Assembly (NCBI GenBank): GCA_963518955.1 | Contig: CAUQKI010000001.1 | Coordinates: 186,001 to 250,000, forward strand | Direction: 5' to 3' | DNA: 64,000 nt | DNA from: JABCPE02 sp963518955 | GTDB lineage: Bacteria; Bacteroidota; Bacteroidia; Flavobacteriales; Weeksellaceae | Shown here: positions 18,664 through 28,557 of the stretch, one piece after another | Position numbering within the stretch: the stretch's first letter is position 1 | Layout of the letters: each line of letters starts with the position of its first letter | Notes under the pieces: model-generated | The model's input: the letters and a program-made list of their open reading frames with translations, nothing else | What the model was told of the DNA's origin: nothing | Database searches by the model: none | Program-made: the position numbers and the translations under genes

Positions 18664-20562
18664 TTAGTCTACATCTTTATTTAAGAATTTATTTCGTCTT
18701 ACTTCCATTTTTCCTTTGTCATTTTCGGAAATAAAACTAGATATTTTTTGTTCCCTATCTAATGGATTTTCAAAATCAACATCTATATTTCTTCTTCTAA
18801 AAGCAGGAATCATTTCATAGATGTCTATTTTTTTCTCATCATTTCCTTGAAATTTAGAAGAATTAAACTCTTTTAATTTATTTCTTCTTTCCTGTATTCT
18901 GCTATCTTCCTCTTCCGTTCTTCTTTTTTCAATGATGGTAAATTCCTCTTTCTGTTCTATATTAGGAAAATCATTTTTAGAAGTTTGTGGCTGAGGTTGA
19001 TTATTAGTTACAGAAACTTTTGGTTCTTCTTTTTGAGGAGCAGTTTCCTCTCTCATTTCCACTCTGAAATTAACAGGCGCTTCTTTCACTTGAAAAGAAA
19101 GATCTTCTTCTTTTGGTTTATCTTCCTCTAAATCAAATGTAAAAGAAACTGGCTCCAGCTCAGCATAAGAAAATAGATCATATTCTTTCACTGGCTCTTC
19201 TTCCGCTTCGAAAAAAGAAGGTTCTTCTTCCTCTCTGAACTTAAAACCCGTCGCGAAATCATCCTCTCTTCTCTCCTCTAGTACAGTTGTCTGGTGAAAA
19301 TCAAACTTTTCTTCCGCTTTTTCTACTGAAAAACTATTGGTAGGAGAATTAGAATTGGAGTTTGAGTTTGAGTTAGAATTATTATCTAAACGAAAAAACT
19401 GTCGTTTCTGCTCTTCCCTAACTTCTTGTCTATTACTTGGTCTGCGAACATCATTCGCAGGAGTTTCTTTAACGGGTTGAGATTCTACAACTGGTATATC
19501 TGGTTTTTTAATACCTCCATTCAAATCATGAATAATACGCTCTGCTGGGATAGCTGTATTTTTCTCATGTTCAGGTGCAAATCCTGTCGCTACCACTAAG
19601 ACCTTAATAGACTCTCCTAATCCATCCTCTGTTCCTACCCCGAAAATAACATCCGCCTTGTTTCCTCCACCTGCTTCATTCTGAATATAACTACTAATGA
19701 ATTTAATTTCATTCATTTTTGCTTTATGCTCATCTCCACTTAGAATGAGAAGCATAACTTTTTTCGCTCCTGTAATCTTATTATCATTTAACAATGGGGA
19801 ATCTAGTGCTCTCTTCACTGCATCCTCTGCTCTATTCTCTCCTGATGCTATTCCTATAGACATCAATGCTGTTCCTGAATTTTCAAGAACAGTTTTAGCA
19901 TCACGGAAGTCAATATTAACTTTAAATGGTGCGGTAATAACCTCAGCCATACCTTTAGCAGCATTGGTCAGTACTTCGTTTGCTTGAGAAAATGCTTCTT
20001 CGTAGTCTAAATCAGGATATTGTTCTGCCAGTCTATCATTATTGATAATAATCAAAGAATCTACATTTTCTCTTAATTTTTCTAATCCAGAATAAGCCTG
20101 CTCCAGCCTTCTTTTCCCTTCAAAATCAAAAGGCAAAGTTACAATCGCCACAGTGAGAATACCCAACTCTTTAGCAACCTGAGCAACCACTGGTGCAGCA
20201 CCTGTACCTGTACCACCACCCATACCCGCGGTGATAAATACCATTTTGGTGTTATGACCAAGAGCTTCTCTGATATCATCCATACTTTCGATAGCGGCCT
20301 TTTCGCCTACTTCTGGATCTGCTCCTGCACCTAGCCCTTCTGTTGTTCGTGTTCCAAGCTGAACTTTATTAGATACCGAATGTTCATCCAACGCTTGTGC
20401 ATCTGTGTTTAGCACGATAAAATCAACTCCATGGATACCTCTTTCGTACATGTGCTGTAGTGCATTATTTCCTCCACCACCTACACCAATCACTTTAATA
20501 ATAGACGATTTATCTTTAGGAGAATTGAAGTCTATTTTTATATCTTGATTAAAACCTCCCAT
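18664..20562 (-). CDS. ftsZ: Cell division protein FtsZ
   Basis: 632 residues; the tubulin homologue that forms the Z ring. The GTP-binding core (residues about 15-335) includes GVGGGGNNAL, the tubulin signature GGGTGTG at about 115-121 and the T7 loop NIDFRDAKTVL. About 300 further residues form a long acidic, low-complexity linker, typical of Bacteroidota, containing a serine-asparagine stretch coded by a 6-base DNA repeat. The conserved FtsA-binding peptide (IPAFRRRNIDV) starts near residue 585, about 48 residues before the end rather than at the tip. It is the last gene of the dcw cluster. Confidence 0.97.
   Translation of the reverse strand: MGGFNQDIKIDFNSPKDKSSIIKVIGVGGGGNNALQHMYERGIHGVDFIVLNTDAQALDEHSVSNKVQLGTRTTEGLGAGADPEVGEKAAIESMDDIREALGHNTKMVFITAGMGGGTGTGAAPVVAQVAKELGILTVAIVTLPFDFEGKRRLEQAYSGLEKLRENVDSLIIINNDRLAEQYPDLDYEEAFSQANEVLTNAAKGMAEVITAPFKVNIDFRDAKTVLENSGTALMSIGIASGENRAEDAVKRALDSPLLNDNKITGAKKVMLLILSGDEHKAKMNEIKFISSYIQNEAGGGNKADVIFGVGTEDGLGESIKVLVVATGFAPEHEKNTAIPAERIIHDLNGGIKKPDIPVVESQPVKETPANDVRRPSNRQEVREEQKRQFFRLDNNSNSNSNSNSNSPTNSFSVEKAEEKFDFHQTTVLEERREDDFATGFKFREEEEPSFFEAEEEPVKEYDLFSYAELEPVSFTFDLEEDKPKEEDLSFQVKEAPVNFRVEMREETAPQKEEPKVSVTNNQPQPQTSKNDFPNIEQKEEFTIIEKRRTEEEDSRIQERRNKLKEFNSSKFQGNDEKKIDIYEMIPAFRRRNIDVDFENPLDREQKISSFISENDKGKMEVRRNKFLNKDVD
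19346..19384 (-). repeat. ftsZ: Hexanucleotide repeat inside ftsZ
   Basis: On the coding strand, units of AACTCA and close variants (AACTCC, AATTCT) are repeated about six times and code for alternating Asn-Ser residues in the FtsZ linker. A gain or loss of units would keep the frame. Confidence 0.7.
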
Positions 20563-20612
20563 ATGTTTATGTTATCTTTTTATATCCTTGTTTTTTTATA
20601 TTTTTCTTTTAA

Positions 20613-22004
20613 TTAATTTTCTTCTTCCTCAAAAAAATTCTTAAACTTTTTCAAGAAACGCACACTCCATGCTTCTTGTTTAACTTCTTCTTGAGTATCT
20701 TTTGGTGATACATTTTCTGTCTGCTTCTCCACAGGTTTTGGAGCTGGCTCTGGCTCTATCTCTACTGGCTTGGAAACATCTTCTTTTTTGCCTTGTAGCT
20801 CTAACCTTTCTTGTTTTTCATTGATTCTAAGACTCTCCATCAGTAATCCAATAGCTGTGGAATACTCTGGACTTCTCAAAAGTTGGTTTTTATCATTAAT
20901 GATATACTCATTGGCATAGCCTATTCTACAGTCAAATCCTGTTACATAATTTGCCAACTGACGAAGGTTTTTCAAGTTGGAACCTCCACCTGTAAGCACC
21001 ATTCCTGCGATAAGTTTTCTTTTCTGCTCATTAACTCCATAGGACTTCATTTCATAAGCTCCATAGGATTTTAATTCATTATTTACCATCTCTAGGATTT
21101 CCTCCACTCTCGCACTGATAATACTTGCAAGGGTTTTTAAAGAAATTTCCTTTTCTTCCCTTCCGTGAAGTCCTGGTATGGTAACATAAGCATTTTCTTT
21201 TTCTAATTCAGGAACTGCTGAACCAAAATTTATCTTTAACTGCTCTGCGTGTTTTTCTATAATAGAACAACCTTCCTTAATATCTTCCGTGATAATCCCT
21301 CCTCCGTAAGGTATAACGCAAGTATGACGGATAATATTATCCTTAAAAACAGCTACATCTGTAGTTCCTCCTCCTATATCTACGATAGCAACTCCTGCTT
21401 CTTTCTCCTCTTGGGTCAGAACAGCCTCTGCAGATGCTAACGGCTCCAAAGTCAAAGCTTCCAGCTCTAAACCTGCTTCTTTGACGCAACGAACCACATT
21501 CTTGATGGATGCCATCTGTCCTACTACCACATGAAACTTCGCTTCTAGACGGGTTCCATGCATACCTATTGGTTCTATAATTTCTTCTTCAGAATCTACT
21601 TTATATTCCTGTGGAAGGACATGGATAATCTCTTCACCTGGATGCACAGCTATTTTCTTAACCTGCTCCTTTAGTTTTGATATATCCACTTCAGTGATAT
21701 ATGACTCTGGGTCTTGTCTCCCTATATAATCTGTATGCTGTAAGGAACGGATATGTTTCCCTGCAATACCAACAGTTACTTTTTTGATAGGAACTTTTGC
21801 TGACTTTTCTGCCTCGCTGATAGCGGCTTTAATGGAACTAATGGTATGAGCAATATTATGCACAATACCTTTTCGTACACCAAGACTCTTGCTCTTTCCT
21901 ACTCCCATCACCTCTATCTTCCCATGAGCACTTCTACGCCCTACTATGGCTACTATTTTTGTCGTCCCTATATCTAGTCCTACTGAATATTCATTTGCTT
22001 CCAT
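20613..22004 (-). CDS. ftsA: Cell division protein FtsA
   Basis: 463 residues; actin-like ATPase that anchors FtsZ to the membrane and recruits later division proteins. YSVGLDIGTTKIVAIVGR is the phosphate-1 motif and VAIVDIGGGTTDVAVF the phosphate-2 motif. The SHS2/1C domain lies between them, and GMVLTGGGSNLKNL is the adenosine motif. A Pro/Glu/Lys-rich linker of about 50 residues leads to a C-terminal amphipathic helix (WSVRFLKKFKNFFEEEEN) that suits membrane binding. It sits 18 bases after ftsQ and 50 bases before ftsZ. Confidence 0.97.
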   Translation of the reverse strand: MEANEYSVGLDIGTTKIVAIVGRRSAHGKIEVMGVGKSKSLGVRKGIVHNIAHTISSIKAAISEAEKSAKVPIKKVTVGIAGKHIRSLQHTDYIGRQDPESYITEVDISKLKEQVKKIAVHPGEEIIHVLPQEYKVDSEEEIIEPIGMHGTRLEAKFHVVVGQMASIKNVVRCVKEAGLELEALTLEPLASAEAVLTQEEKEAGVAIVDIGGGTTDVAVFKDNIIRHTCVIPYGGGIITEDIKEGCSIIEKHAEQLKINFGSAVPELEKENAYVTIPGLHGREEKEISLKTLASIISARVEEILEMVNNELKSYGAYEMKSYGVNEQKRKLIAGMVLTGGGSNLKNLRQLANYVTGFDCRIGYANEYIINDKNQLLRSPEYSTAIGLLMESLRINEKQERLELQGKKEDVSKPVEIEPEPAPKPVEKQTENVSPKDTQEEVKQEAWSVRFLKKFKNFFEEEEN

Positions 22005-22022
22005 CTAATATTCGTGTTTTTA

Positions 22023-22889
22023 CTATTTCTTTTTATCTTTGTTTTCCTCTGATTTCTCAGATTTTGGTTTTGTTTCTTCTTTTTTGCTTTGAGTGTCAGA
22101 GTCTTTCTTTACTTCCTCTTTATTTTTTTCATCAGGTTTATAGACTCTTTCTTTGGATTCTTTATCTTCATTTCCCTTTCGTAGAGTAGTCACTATCTGA
22201 TTATCATATTTTACTGAAATCTTTGAATATTTCATTTGGTCTTGATAAATCAAATATTTTTCTACAAAAGTCTTAAATCCTTTTATCTTAAATCCTAAAT
22301 TTTCCAGCCTTCCTAGTTCCACAACATAGTTCCCATCATTGGTCATCAGATAATAATCATTTCCCTTTTTACTAATCCCAACAAAGAAATTTTTGCTAAA
22401 ATCATCTCTATTTATGATTTTCACAAGGTCCACCAGCATGGGATATTCCTCTGGATTTACCTTTCCTGAAACCAACATACACTGGTAGGAGTAGTCACCA
22501 GATGCAGGAAATTCCACTCCTTTTTCATCTACATAAAAAGATTTATCTTTTTTTGAAAGCCGAAAAATAGGAATTCTCTGGCTAATATCCAAATTTAATT
22601 GTCCATTTAGTTTCAAGTAAACATTCGCACTATCCACCATGGGCATTGCTCTTATCGCCCTCTCCAAGGACAAAATATTCAAATCTCCTATCCTATTTGT
22701 CGGATTTTCACTTCTTATGATTTCTCTGACAATTTTATCATTGATAAAAAACACAGGTTCTTTTTGCAGCATTTTCACCACGATATCCTCCACAGGTCTA
22801 TTATTAAACCTTTGTAAAGAAAATCTGAGCAGAAATATCCAAATTCCCGCCACGAAAATGATTTTCAAAAACCTATATTTCTTTTTCAT
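22023..22889 (-). CDS. ftsQ: Cell division protein FtsQ/DivIB
   Basis: 288 residues: a short cytoplasmic start, one membrane helix (about residues 8-24), a POTRA-like region, and the FtsQ beta domain with DISQRIPIFRL and DEKGVEFP. It links the early and late division proteins in the periplasm. The last 50 residues are almost only Lys, Glu, Ser and Asp, a low-complexity tail not present in E. coli FtsQ. Only one base separates it from the murC stop. Sequence similarity to the family is low, but position between murC and ftsA supports the call. Confidence 0.9.
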   Translation of the reverse strand: MKKKYRFLKIIFVAGIWIFLLRFSLQRFNNRPVEDIVVKMLQKEPVFFINDKIVREIIRSENPTNRIGDLNILSLERAIRAMPMVDSANVYLKLNGQLNLDISQRIPIFRLSKKDKSFYVDEKGVEFPASGDYSYQCMLVSGKVNPEEYPMLVDLVKIINRDDFSKNFFVGISKKGNDYYLMTNDGNYVVELGRLENLGFKIKGFKTFVEKYLIYQDQMKYSKISVKYDNQIVTTLRKGNEDKESKERVYKPDEKNKEEVKKDSDTQSKKEETKPKSEKSEENKDKKK

Positions 22890-22890
22890 C

Positions 22891-24240
22891 TTATCTATTC
22901 TCCAACCACTCCACTATGCCGTCATAGAGGGTATCTATATTTCCTGCACCTACCGTGAGCAGAACATCAAAATCCTTACTTTTGATTTTATCAAATGCAG
23001 CCGCAAGGGTAGAAACTTCTTTATTTTGCAAATTTACTTTTTCTAACAACCACTCGGAAGTAATTTCGGAAAAATTTTCTTGTAATTCTCTCGCTGGGTA
23101 AATATCCAGAAGTAACAATTCGTCTGATTTGGACAGACTTTCTGCAAAACCATCTGCAAAATCCTTCGTTCGACTGAAAAGATGCGGCTGAAAAACCACC
23201 AAAAGTTTTTTATCAGGATTAAATTCTCGGATGGAATTTATCACTGCATTCAGCTCCGTCGGGTGGTGGGCGTAGTCATCCACATAGATTTTCCCATTGG
23301 CAAATTTATGTCTGGTGTAGCGGCGTTTTATCCCTTTGAAACCAGCTGTTGCTTTCTTCAAAACCTTAAAATCCACTCCAAGATGATGAAGCAGAGCCAA
23401 TGCTCCTGTGGCATTTTCTACATTGTGTATCCCTGGGATTTCCCACTCAAAATGGTGAGTTTCTCCATCTTTTGTATGAAAATCAAAACTAATTTTTTCG
23501 CCTTTCATTTGAAGGTTATCAGAATAATAATCCGCCTTCTCATTCACTGCATAAGTCTGCGCGTTTCTGGTGATTTTTATTCCTTTTCTTACAAAAAGCT
23601 GGCGGTCATCTGGAACCAAATTCGCAAAATCCTCAAAGCCCTGTTCTATATTTTCTTTGTCGCCATATATATCGAGATGGTCAGCATCCGTAGAAGTTAT
23701 TATCGCCCAGTCTGGTGACAGATTGAGGAAACTTCGGTCGTATTCATCGGCTTCCAAAACGGAATATTGATTGCCATTAAACATAAAATTAGACCCAAAA
23801 TTCTCCGAAATCCCTCCTAAAAAAGCCGAAAACGGAAGTCCAGCTTCCTTACAGAGATGAGCCACAAGACAGGAAGTAGTCGTTTTCCCGTGAGTTCCCG
23901 CCACTGCGATACATTCGGTATTTTCGGTGACCATTCCCAAGACTTTTGCTCGTTTCAAAACTGAAAATCCCTGCTGATTAAAATAATCCAAAATCTGCAG
24001 TTCCTTAATCGCTGGTGTAAAAATCACAAGCGTTTCAGCCTTATCTAAAGCACCGATTTCCTCTGTAATTCCATCTTCAAACTGGATAACAATTCCCTCT
24101 TCTTGCAGTTTTTTAGTCAGTTTAGTCTCGGTTTTATCATATCCTAAAACATTCTTTCCCAGACTTTTAAAATACCTGGCAAGAGCGGACATCCCTATCC
24201 CTCCGATTCCTATGAAATAAAAGTTTTTATATTGTTTCAT
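22891..24240 (-). CDS. murC: UDP-N-acetylmuramate--L-alanine ligase
   Basis: 449 residues. It adds the first amino acid, L-alanine, to UDP-MurNAc in the cytoplasm. YFIGIGGIGMSALARY is the N-terminal Rossmann motif, VAGTHGKTTTSCL at about 113-125 the ATP loop, and EADEYDRSFLNL, DYAHHPTE and VFQPHLFSRT are standard Mur ligase motifs. The length is normal. Unusually, an unrelated zinc-ribbon gene lies directly upstream, between murG and murC. Confidence 0.97.
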   Translation of the reverse strand: MKQYKNFYFIGIGGIGMSALARYFKSLGKNVLGYDKTETKLTKKLQEEGIVIQFEDGITEEIGALDKAETLVIFTPAIKELQILDYFNQQGFSVLKRAKVLGMVTENTECIAVAGTHGKTTTSCLVAHLCKEAGLPFSAFLGGISENFGSNFMFNGNQYSVLEADEYDRSFLNLSPDWAIITSTDADHLDIYGDKENIEQGFEDFANLVPDDRQLFVRKGIKITRNAQTYAVNEKADYYSDNLQMKGEKISFDFHTKDGETHHFEWEIPGIHNVENATGALALLHHLGVDFKVLKKATAGFKGIKRRYTRHKFANGKIYVDDYAHHPTELNAVINSIREFNPDKKLLVVFQPHLFSRTKDFADGFAESLSKSDELLLLDIYPARELQENFSEITSEWLLEKVNLQNKEVSTLAAAFDKIKSKDFDVLLTVGAGNIDTLYDGIVEWLENR

Positions 24241-24256
24241 TTTTTGATATTCTAAT

Positions 24257-24784
24257 TCAAATTTTTGATATTTCTTCTTCTACTTCTTTTATTTTACCAA
24301 TCCAAAAATCAATGGCATCTTCATTTTTTACAAAACCATTTTTTGATTTTAGTTTTGAAGGAATTCGACAGATGTAATAAAAATTTTTGTCATTATCCCT
24401 TTGTATTTCAGCTTTACTCACTGGTTCTGTTCTACTTCTAAAAAACCTAAGCTGCTCTTCATAACCTTCCCTGATTCCTTTAAAATAGGCAAGAAGCGCA
24501 TCTCTGTCCCGCGGGATGTAGCCAGGCCCTGAGCAGCCACAGGAATGAAAGGTAATCCCTACTTGATAGAGTTTTTGGATATGCTCCCACGCTTTTTTAT
24601 CATTTTTAGATGGCGAGGCAAAATCTAATCCCATGTCTGCCATAGGCTTGCCACATTGAGGACATTTGGCTATATCACTCTGCCTGCCTTCTCTGATGTC
24701 ATAAAAAAGCCTTCTTTTAAAGGTTTTCCTACAATTAAAACATGCATAATGCGGTTTGTAAGAAACCATCGCATATCTACACAT
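24257..24784 (-). CDS. Zinc-ribbon protein of unknown function inside the dcw cluster
   Basis: 175 residues, soluble. Two cysteine pairs, C15/C18 (ACFNC) and C41/C44 (CPQC), form a likely zinc ribbon. C2, H80, C82 and C84 (HSCGCSGPGY) could bind a second metal. The rest is rich in charged helices. It lies 3 bases after murG and 16 bases before murC, so it is almost certainly on the same transcript. I cannot assign a function; nucleic-acid binding or protein contact through the ribbon is possible. The reading frame is well used and has no gap, so the gene looks real. Confidence 0.8.
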   Translation of the reverse strand: MCRYAMVSYKPHYACFNCRKTFKRRLFYDIREGRQSDIAKCPQCGKPMADMGLDFASPSKNDKKAWEHIQKLYQVGITFHSCGCSGPGYIPRDRDALLAYFKGIREGYEEQLRFFRSRTEPVSKAEIQRDNDKNFYYICRIPSKLKSKNGFVKNEDAIDFWIGKIKEVEEEISKI

Positions 24785-24787
24785 TGG

Positions 24788-25909
24788 TTATTTGATTTTA
24801 ATTATCTTAAAAATTTCATCCACTATTTCCTTTGCTGCATTTGGTTTTGCAAAGAATTTTAGATTGCTGGACATTTCTTTTCTCAAATTCTCATCTTCGC
24901 AGATTTCCATCAGCGTATTCCAGAATTTTTCATTCATTTCGGAATCTTTGACCATTTTGGCTGCATTTTTTTCCACCAAAGCCAGTGCGTTTTTGGTCTG
25001 ATGGTCTTCTGCTGCATAAGGAAACGGCACCAAAAGAATAGGCTTTCCTACCACTGCCAGCTCGGAAATCGCGATAGCTCCCGCTCTTGACACGATCACA
25101 TCCGCCGCCGAGTATGCCAATGCCATATCTGAGATAAATTCCTTGATTTGAATACCTTGTTCATCACTTCCACATTGCGATATAATATTCTGATATTCAA
25201 GTTTTCCTGTCTGCCACACCAACTGGGTATTTTTTTCCTTTAATTTAGGTAAAAGCTCTCTCCAAGCATTATTTAGGGTTTTTGAACCTAATGAACCACC
25301 CACAGAAAGAATGGTAAGCTTATTCGGGTCTAAGCCCATTTTTTCCTTCGCTTCTTTGGTATTTATAATATCTGTGACGATATTTTCTCGGATAGGGTTT
25401 CCTGTGAATACTGCAGGAAGAAAGCTGCTAATATTGGGATATCCCATGAAAACGGCTTTGGCTCTTCTTCCGAGAAACTGATTGGTTTTCCCTAAAATGG
25501 AGTTTTGTTCCTGTACAAAAATCGGAACACCGAGAGATGATGCCACATACAGAGCAGGGCCAGAAGCAAAACCACCTGTCCCGACAGCAAAATCTGGTTT
25601 AAAGTTTTTAATAATCTTTCTCGCTTTCCATAAACTAGAAATAATTTTGAAAGGAAGACCGATGTTTTTAAGCAAATTACCTCTATCAAACCCAGCAATA
25701 TTCAGCCCCTCTATTCTGAAGCCAGCCTGAGGAACTTTCTCCATTTCCATTTTTCCATTCGCTCCCACGAACAAAAACTCGGCATTGGGAAACCTGCTTT
25801 TAATCTCGTTGGCTATCGCCACAGCAGGGAAAATATGTCCTCCCGTGCCACCGCCGCTCATTAAAACCCTTATTGTTCGTTGTTCATTAGTTTTATCTTG
25901 ATGCTCCAT
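24788..25909 (-). CDS. murG: UDP-GlcNAc:lipid I GlcNAc transferase
   Basis: 373 residues. It turns lipid I into lipid II on the inner face of the membrane. The glycine-rich G loop SGGGTGGHIFPAVAIA is at about 18-33, a second loop GTGGFASGPAL at about 110-120, and the UDP-GlcNAc-binding segment VSRAGAIAISELAVVGKPILLVPFPYAAEDHQ in the C-terminal half. The first 12 residues precede the fold and the ATG at 25909 is the natural start. It follows ftsW by 28 bases. Confidence 0.97.
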   Translation of the reverse strand: MEHQDKTNEQRTIRVLMSGGGTGGHIFPAVAIANEIKSRFPNAEFLFVGANGKMEMEKVPQAGFRIEGLNIAGFDRGNLLKNIGLPFKIISSLWKARKIIKNFKPDFAVGTGGFASGPALYVASSLGVPIFVQEQNSILGKTNQFLGRRAKAVFMGYPNISSFLPAVFTGNPIRENIVTDIINTKEAKEKMGLDPNKLTILSVGGSLGSKTLNNAWRELLPKLKEKNTQLVWQTGKLEYQNIISQCGSDEQGIQIKEFISDMALAYSAADVIVSRAGAIAISELAVVGKPILLVPFPYAAEDHQTKNALALVEKNAAKMVKDSEMNEKFWNTLMEICEDENLRKEMSSNLKFFAKPNAAKEIVDEIFKIIKIK

Positions 25910-25937
25910 TTCTTTTATTTTTCAAAATGATACTAAT

Positions 25938-27173
25938 CTATGCAATATCATTCATTTCTTTGGCTATTTGTTTTTCTCCCAGACCTTCCTCTCCTAAAAC
26001 CTGTATCCTCGAGCTGATATTTAAAACTATTCCGAGCTGAAGATAGGTAACCAGCATAGAAGTTCCCCCATAACTTATCAAAGGAAGCGGCTGCCCTGTA
26101 ACAGGGATAATATTCACCGCAACGGCAATGTTCACCGCCAATTGTAAAAATATCATCATTCCTATTGATAAAACCAATAAGGAGCCATAAAATGTTGGTA
26201 TTTTATTAGCGATGATGACTATCCGCATCAGCATGATAAAGTAGGCGGCCATCAACATAGTTGCCCCTAAAAATCCATATTCTTCAACAATGATAGCAAA
26301 AATAAAATCTGATGCAGACTGAGGAAGAGACTGCTTCAATGCACTTTTCCCTGGCCCCACACCTAAAAATCCTCCATGTACTATCGCGGCTTTAGCTTGA
26401 TTGATTTGGTAATTTTTTGCTTTCAATGCTTCATTTTCGGACTCATTAAGCTTATCTGAATTAACGAATGTTTCCACCCTACTAATCCAAGTATGAACAC
26501 GGGTATTTTTGAAAGTATTCGTATTCAATGCGACAAATAAAAACATCGTAACTCCAACGATAGCGACTGCCCCTATTCTTATAATATATTTCAATGGATA
26601 CTGCCCCACAAACAATACCACTATGGACATTAACAAAATCATAAGTGCTGTAGAACCATTATCCTTTGCAATCAAAGCAAAAATGACCAAAATAGGTACA
26701 ATAATCAAAGCATGATTCCAATAGGAAATCTTATCCTTATTTTTAGGCATATTTTTTGCCAAATGACGGCAGAGATATACTATCAGTACTAAATAAGCAA
26801 ATGTAGATGGCTGAAATCTTACTGGTCCAAGTGAAACCCACCGACCTGCACTTGCTCCGCCAATATTACTCCCAAAATAACTCGCTAATAATAAAACAGG
26901 CACCATTATAACTAGGACTAATCCGCTCAATTTTCCAATCCATTCATATTTTATAAAATGGGTAACACCAGCCATTATACAAAGTCCAAACAGAATAAGC
27001 CCTGCATGTTTTCCTAAATGGAAAATTGTTGTTCCTTCCCCTACGATATATTGTAAATTCGTACTTGCAGAATAAACAGGGAAAAAAGAGAAAATAGATA
27101 TTGCGATAATAATATACCACAATACCTTATCTCCTTTAAAAAAAATTCTTTTTTGTGTTTTATTTTGAGTCAT
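25938..27173 (-). CDS. ftsW: Lipid II glycan polymerase / cell division protein FtsW
   Basis: 411 residues with ten membrane helices, SEDS family. FtsW polymerises glycan strands at the septum together with the FtsI transpeptidase. Motifs include GRWVSLGPVRFQPSTFAYLVLIVYL in the middle of the protein, IVEEYGFLGA and, near the end, NIAVAVNIIPVTGQPLPLISYGGTSML, which is the SEDS signature. Position between murD and murG identifies it as FtsW rather than RodA. Confidence 0.95.
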   Translation of the reverse strand: MTQNKTQKRIFFKGDKVLWYIIIAISIFSFFPVYSASTNLQYIVGEGTTIFHLGKHAGLILFGLCIMAGVTHFIKYEWIGKLSGLVLVIMVPVLLLASYFGSNIGGASAGRWVSLGPVRFQPSTFAYLVLIVYLCRHLAKNMPKNKDKISYWNHALIIVPILVIFALIAKDNGSTALMILLMSIVVLFVGQYPLKYIIRIGAVAIVGVTMFLFVALNTNTFKNTRVHTWISRVETFVNSDKLNESENEALKAKNYQINQAKAAIVHGGFLGVGPGKSALKQSLPQSASDFIFAIIVEEYGFLGATMLMAAYFIMLMRIVIIANKIPTFYGSLLVLSIGMMIFLQLAVNIAVAVNIIPVTGQPLPLISYGGTSMLVTYLQLGIVLNISSRIQVLGEEGLGEKQIAKEMNDIA

Positions 27174-27189
27174 TTATAAGTTTCTGTTT

Positions 27190-28515
27190 TTACTTAAAAA
27201 CTTCTGTTTTAAATTTTCTGCCCCTATCCTCGTAATTATCAAACAAATCAAAACTCGCACAACATGGAGAAAGTAGTATTGCATCTCCATTTTGAGCTAA
27301 TTTCTTAGCTGTACGAACTGCCTCTTCCATGCTCGATGTATCATAAATACTTTCCTTTATCCCTTGGAAAAAACCGATAATCTTAGAGTTATCCAGCCCC
27401 ATACAGATAACAGCCTTTACTTTTTTCTTCACCAAATCTGCTATTTCGGAATAGTCATTTCCTTTATCCACTCCTCCCACTATCCAAATCACTGGTCGCT
27501 TCATGCTTTCCAATGCGTAATATGTGGCATTTACATTGGTTGCCTTGCTATCATTGATGTATTTCACGCCGTCTCTCTCCGCTACTTCTTCCAATCTATG
27601 TTCCACAGCCTGAAAAGTCATCAATGAATTTCTAATACTTTCATTACTGATATTCAATAATTTACCCGCAATACTCGCAGCGAGGCTATTGGCTACATTG
27701 TGCTTCCCTACGATAGCTAAATCTTCTATTTTCATAGAAAATTCTTCACGAAGTTTAACCACCAAATTTTCATCCACAGAATAACCTCCCTCATCAAGTT
27801 TTTCCTTCATGGAAAACGGAATTTTTTTCACTCTCAGATTCAGTTCTTGAAGGAGTTTTATGCTCATTTCATCATCTTTATTGTAAATGAAATAGTTGTC
27901 ATTTTCCTGATTTTCAGCAATTCGGAATTTTGCTAATGCATATTCTTCGTAATTATAATTATATTGATCCAAATGGTCTGGCGACAAGTTTAAAAGCAAA
28001 CTAATATATGGTCTAAAATGCTGAATATCATCCAGCTGAAAACTACTGATTTCCAACACATAATATTCAAAATTTTCTATAGCCACCTGCATCGCAAAAC
28101 TTTTACCAATGTTTCCGCCCAGCCCGACATTTAATCCGCTGTTTTTCAGAATGTGATAAATTAGTGATGTGGTGGTCGTTTTGCCGTTGCTTCCCGTTAC
28201 AGCAACGATTTTGGCATCGGTAAATTCTGCCGCAAATTCTATCTCTGATGACAGGCGGATTCCTTTTTCTTTAATCTTCTGAATTAGAGGAGCTTTCTTT
28301 GGTATCCCAGGTGATTTTATAACCCAGTCTGCGGCTAAAATCCTTTCCTCGCTATGCTCTCCTTCCTCAAAATCTATCCCTTCTGCCTGCAGCTGCTGTT
28401 TATAATGTTCCTTAATAACACCGCGATCCGAAAGAAAAACTTCCAAACCTTTCTTCTTTGCTAAAACAGCTGCTCCTACGGCACTTTCACCGCCACCTAA
28501 TATTATTATTTTCAT
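27190..28515 (-). CDS. murD: UDP-MurNAc-L-Ala--D-glutamate ligase
   Basis: 441 residues. It adds D-glutamate to UDP-MurNAc-L-alanine. The ATP loop VTGSNGKTTTTSLIYHIL is at about 104-121, with YVLEISSFQLDDI and the LNLSPDHLDQYNYN motif following; NDSKATN is the Mur ligase C-terminal marker. The length is normal. Upstream lies a 124-base space with a pair of perfect hairpins that separates it from the fic gene, so expression here may be partly independent of the genes before it. Confidence 0.97.
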   Translation of the reverse strand: MKIIILGGGESAVGAAVLAKKKGLEVFLSDRGVIKEHYKQQLQAEGIDFEEGEHSEERILAADWVIKSPGIPKKAPLIQKIKEKGIRLSSEIEFAAEFTDAKIVAVTGSNGKTTTTSLIYHILKNSGLNVGLGGNIGKSFAMQVAIENFEYYVLEISSFQLDDIQHFRPYISLLLNLSPDHLDQYNYNYEEYALAKFRIAENQENDNYFIYNKDDEMSIKLLQELNLRVKKIPFSMKEKLDEGGYSVDENLVVKLREEFSMKIEDLAIVGKHNVANSLAASIAGKLLNISNESIRNSLMTFQAVEHRLEEVAERDGVKYINDSKATNVNATYYALESMKRPVIWIVGGVDKGNDYSEIADLVKKKVKAVICMGLDNSKIIGFFQGIKESIYDTSSMEEAVRTAKKLAQNGDAILLSPCCASFDLFDNYEDRGRKFKTEVFK

Positions 28516-28557
28516 TTTTTTCTATATTAACAATGAAAAATTATTTTTAACTTCATG

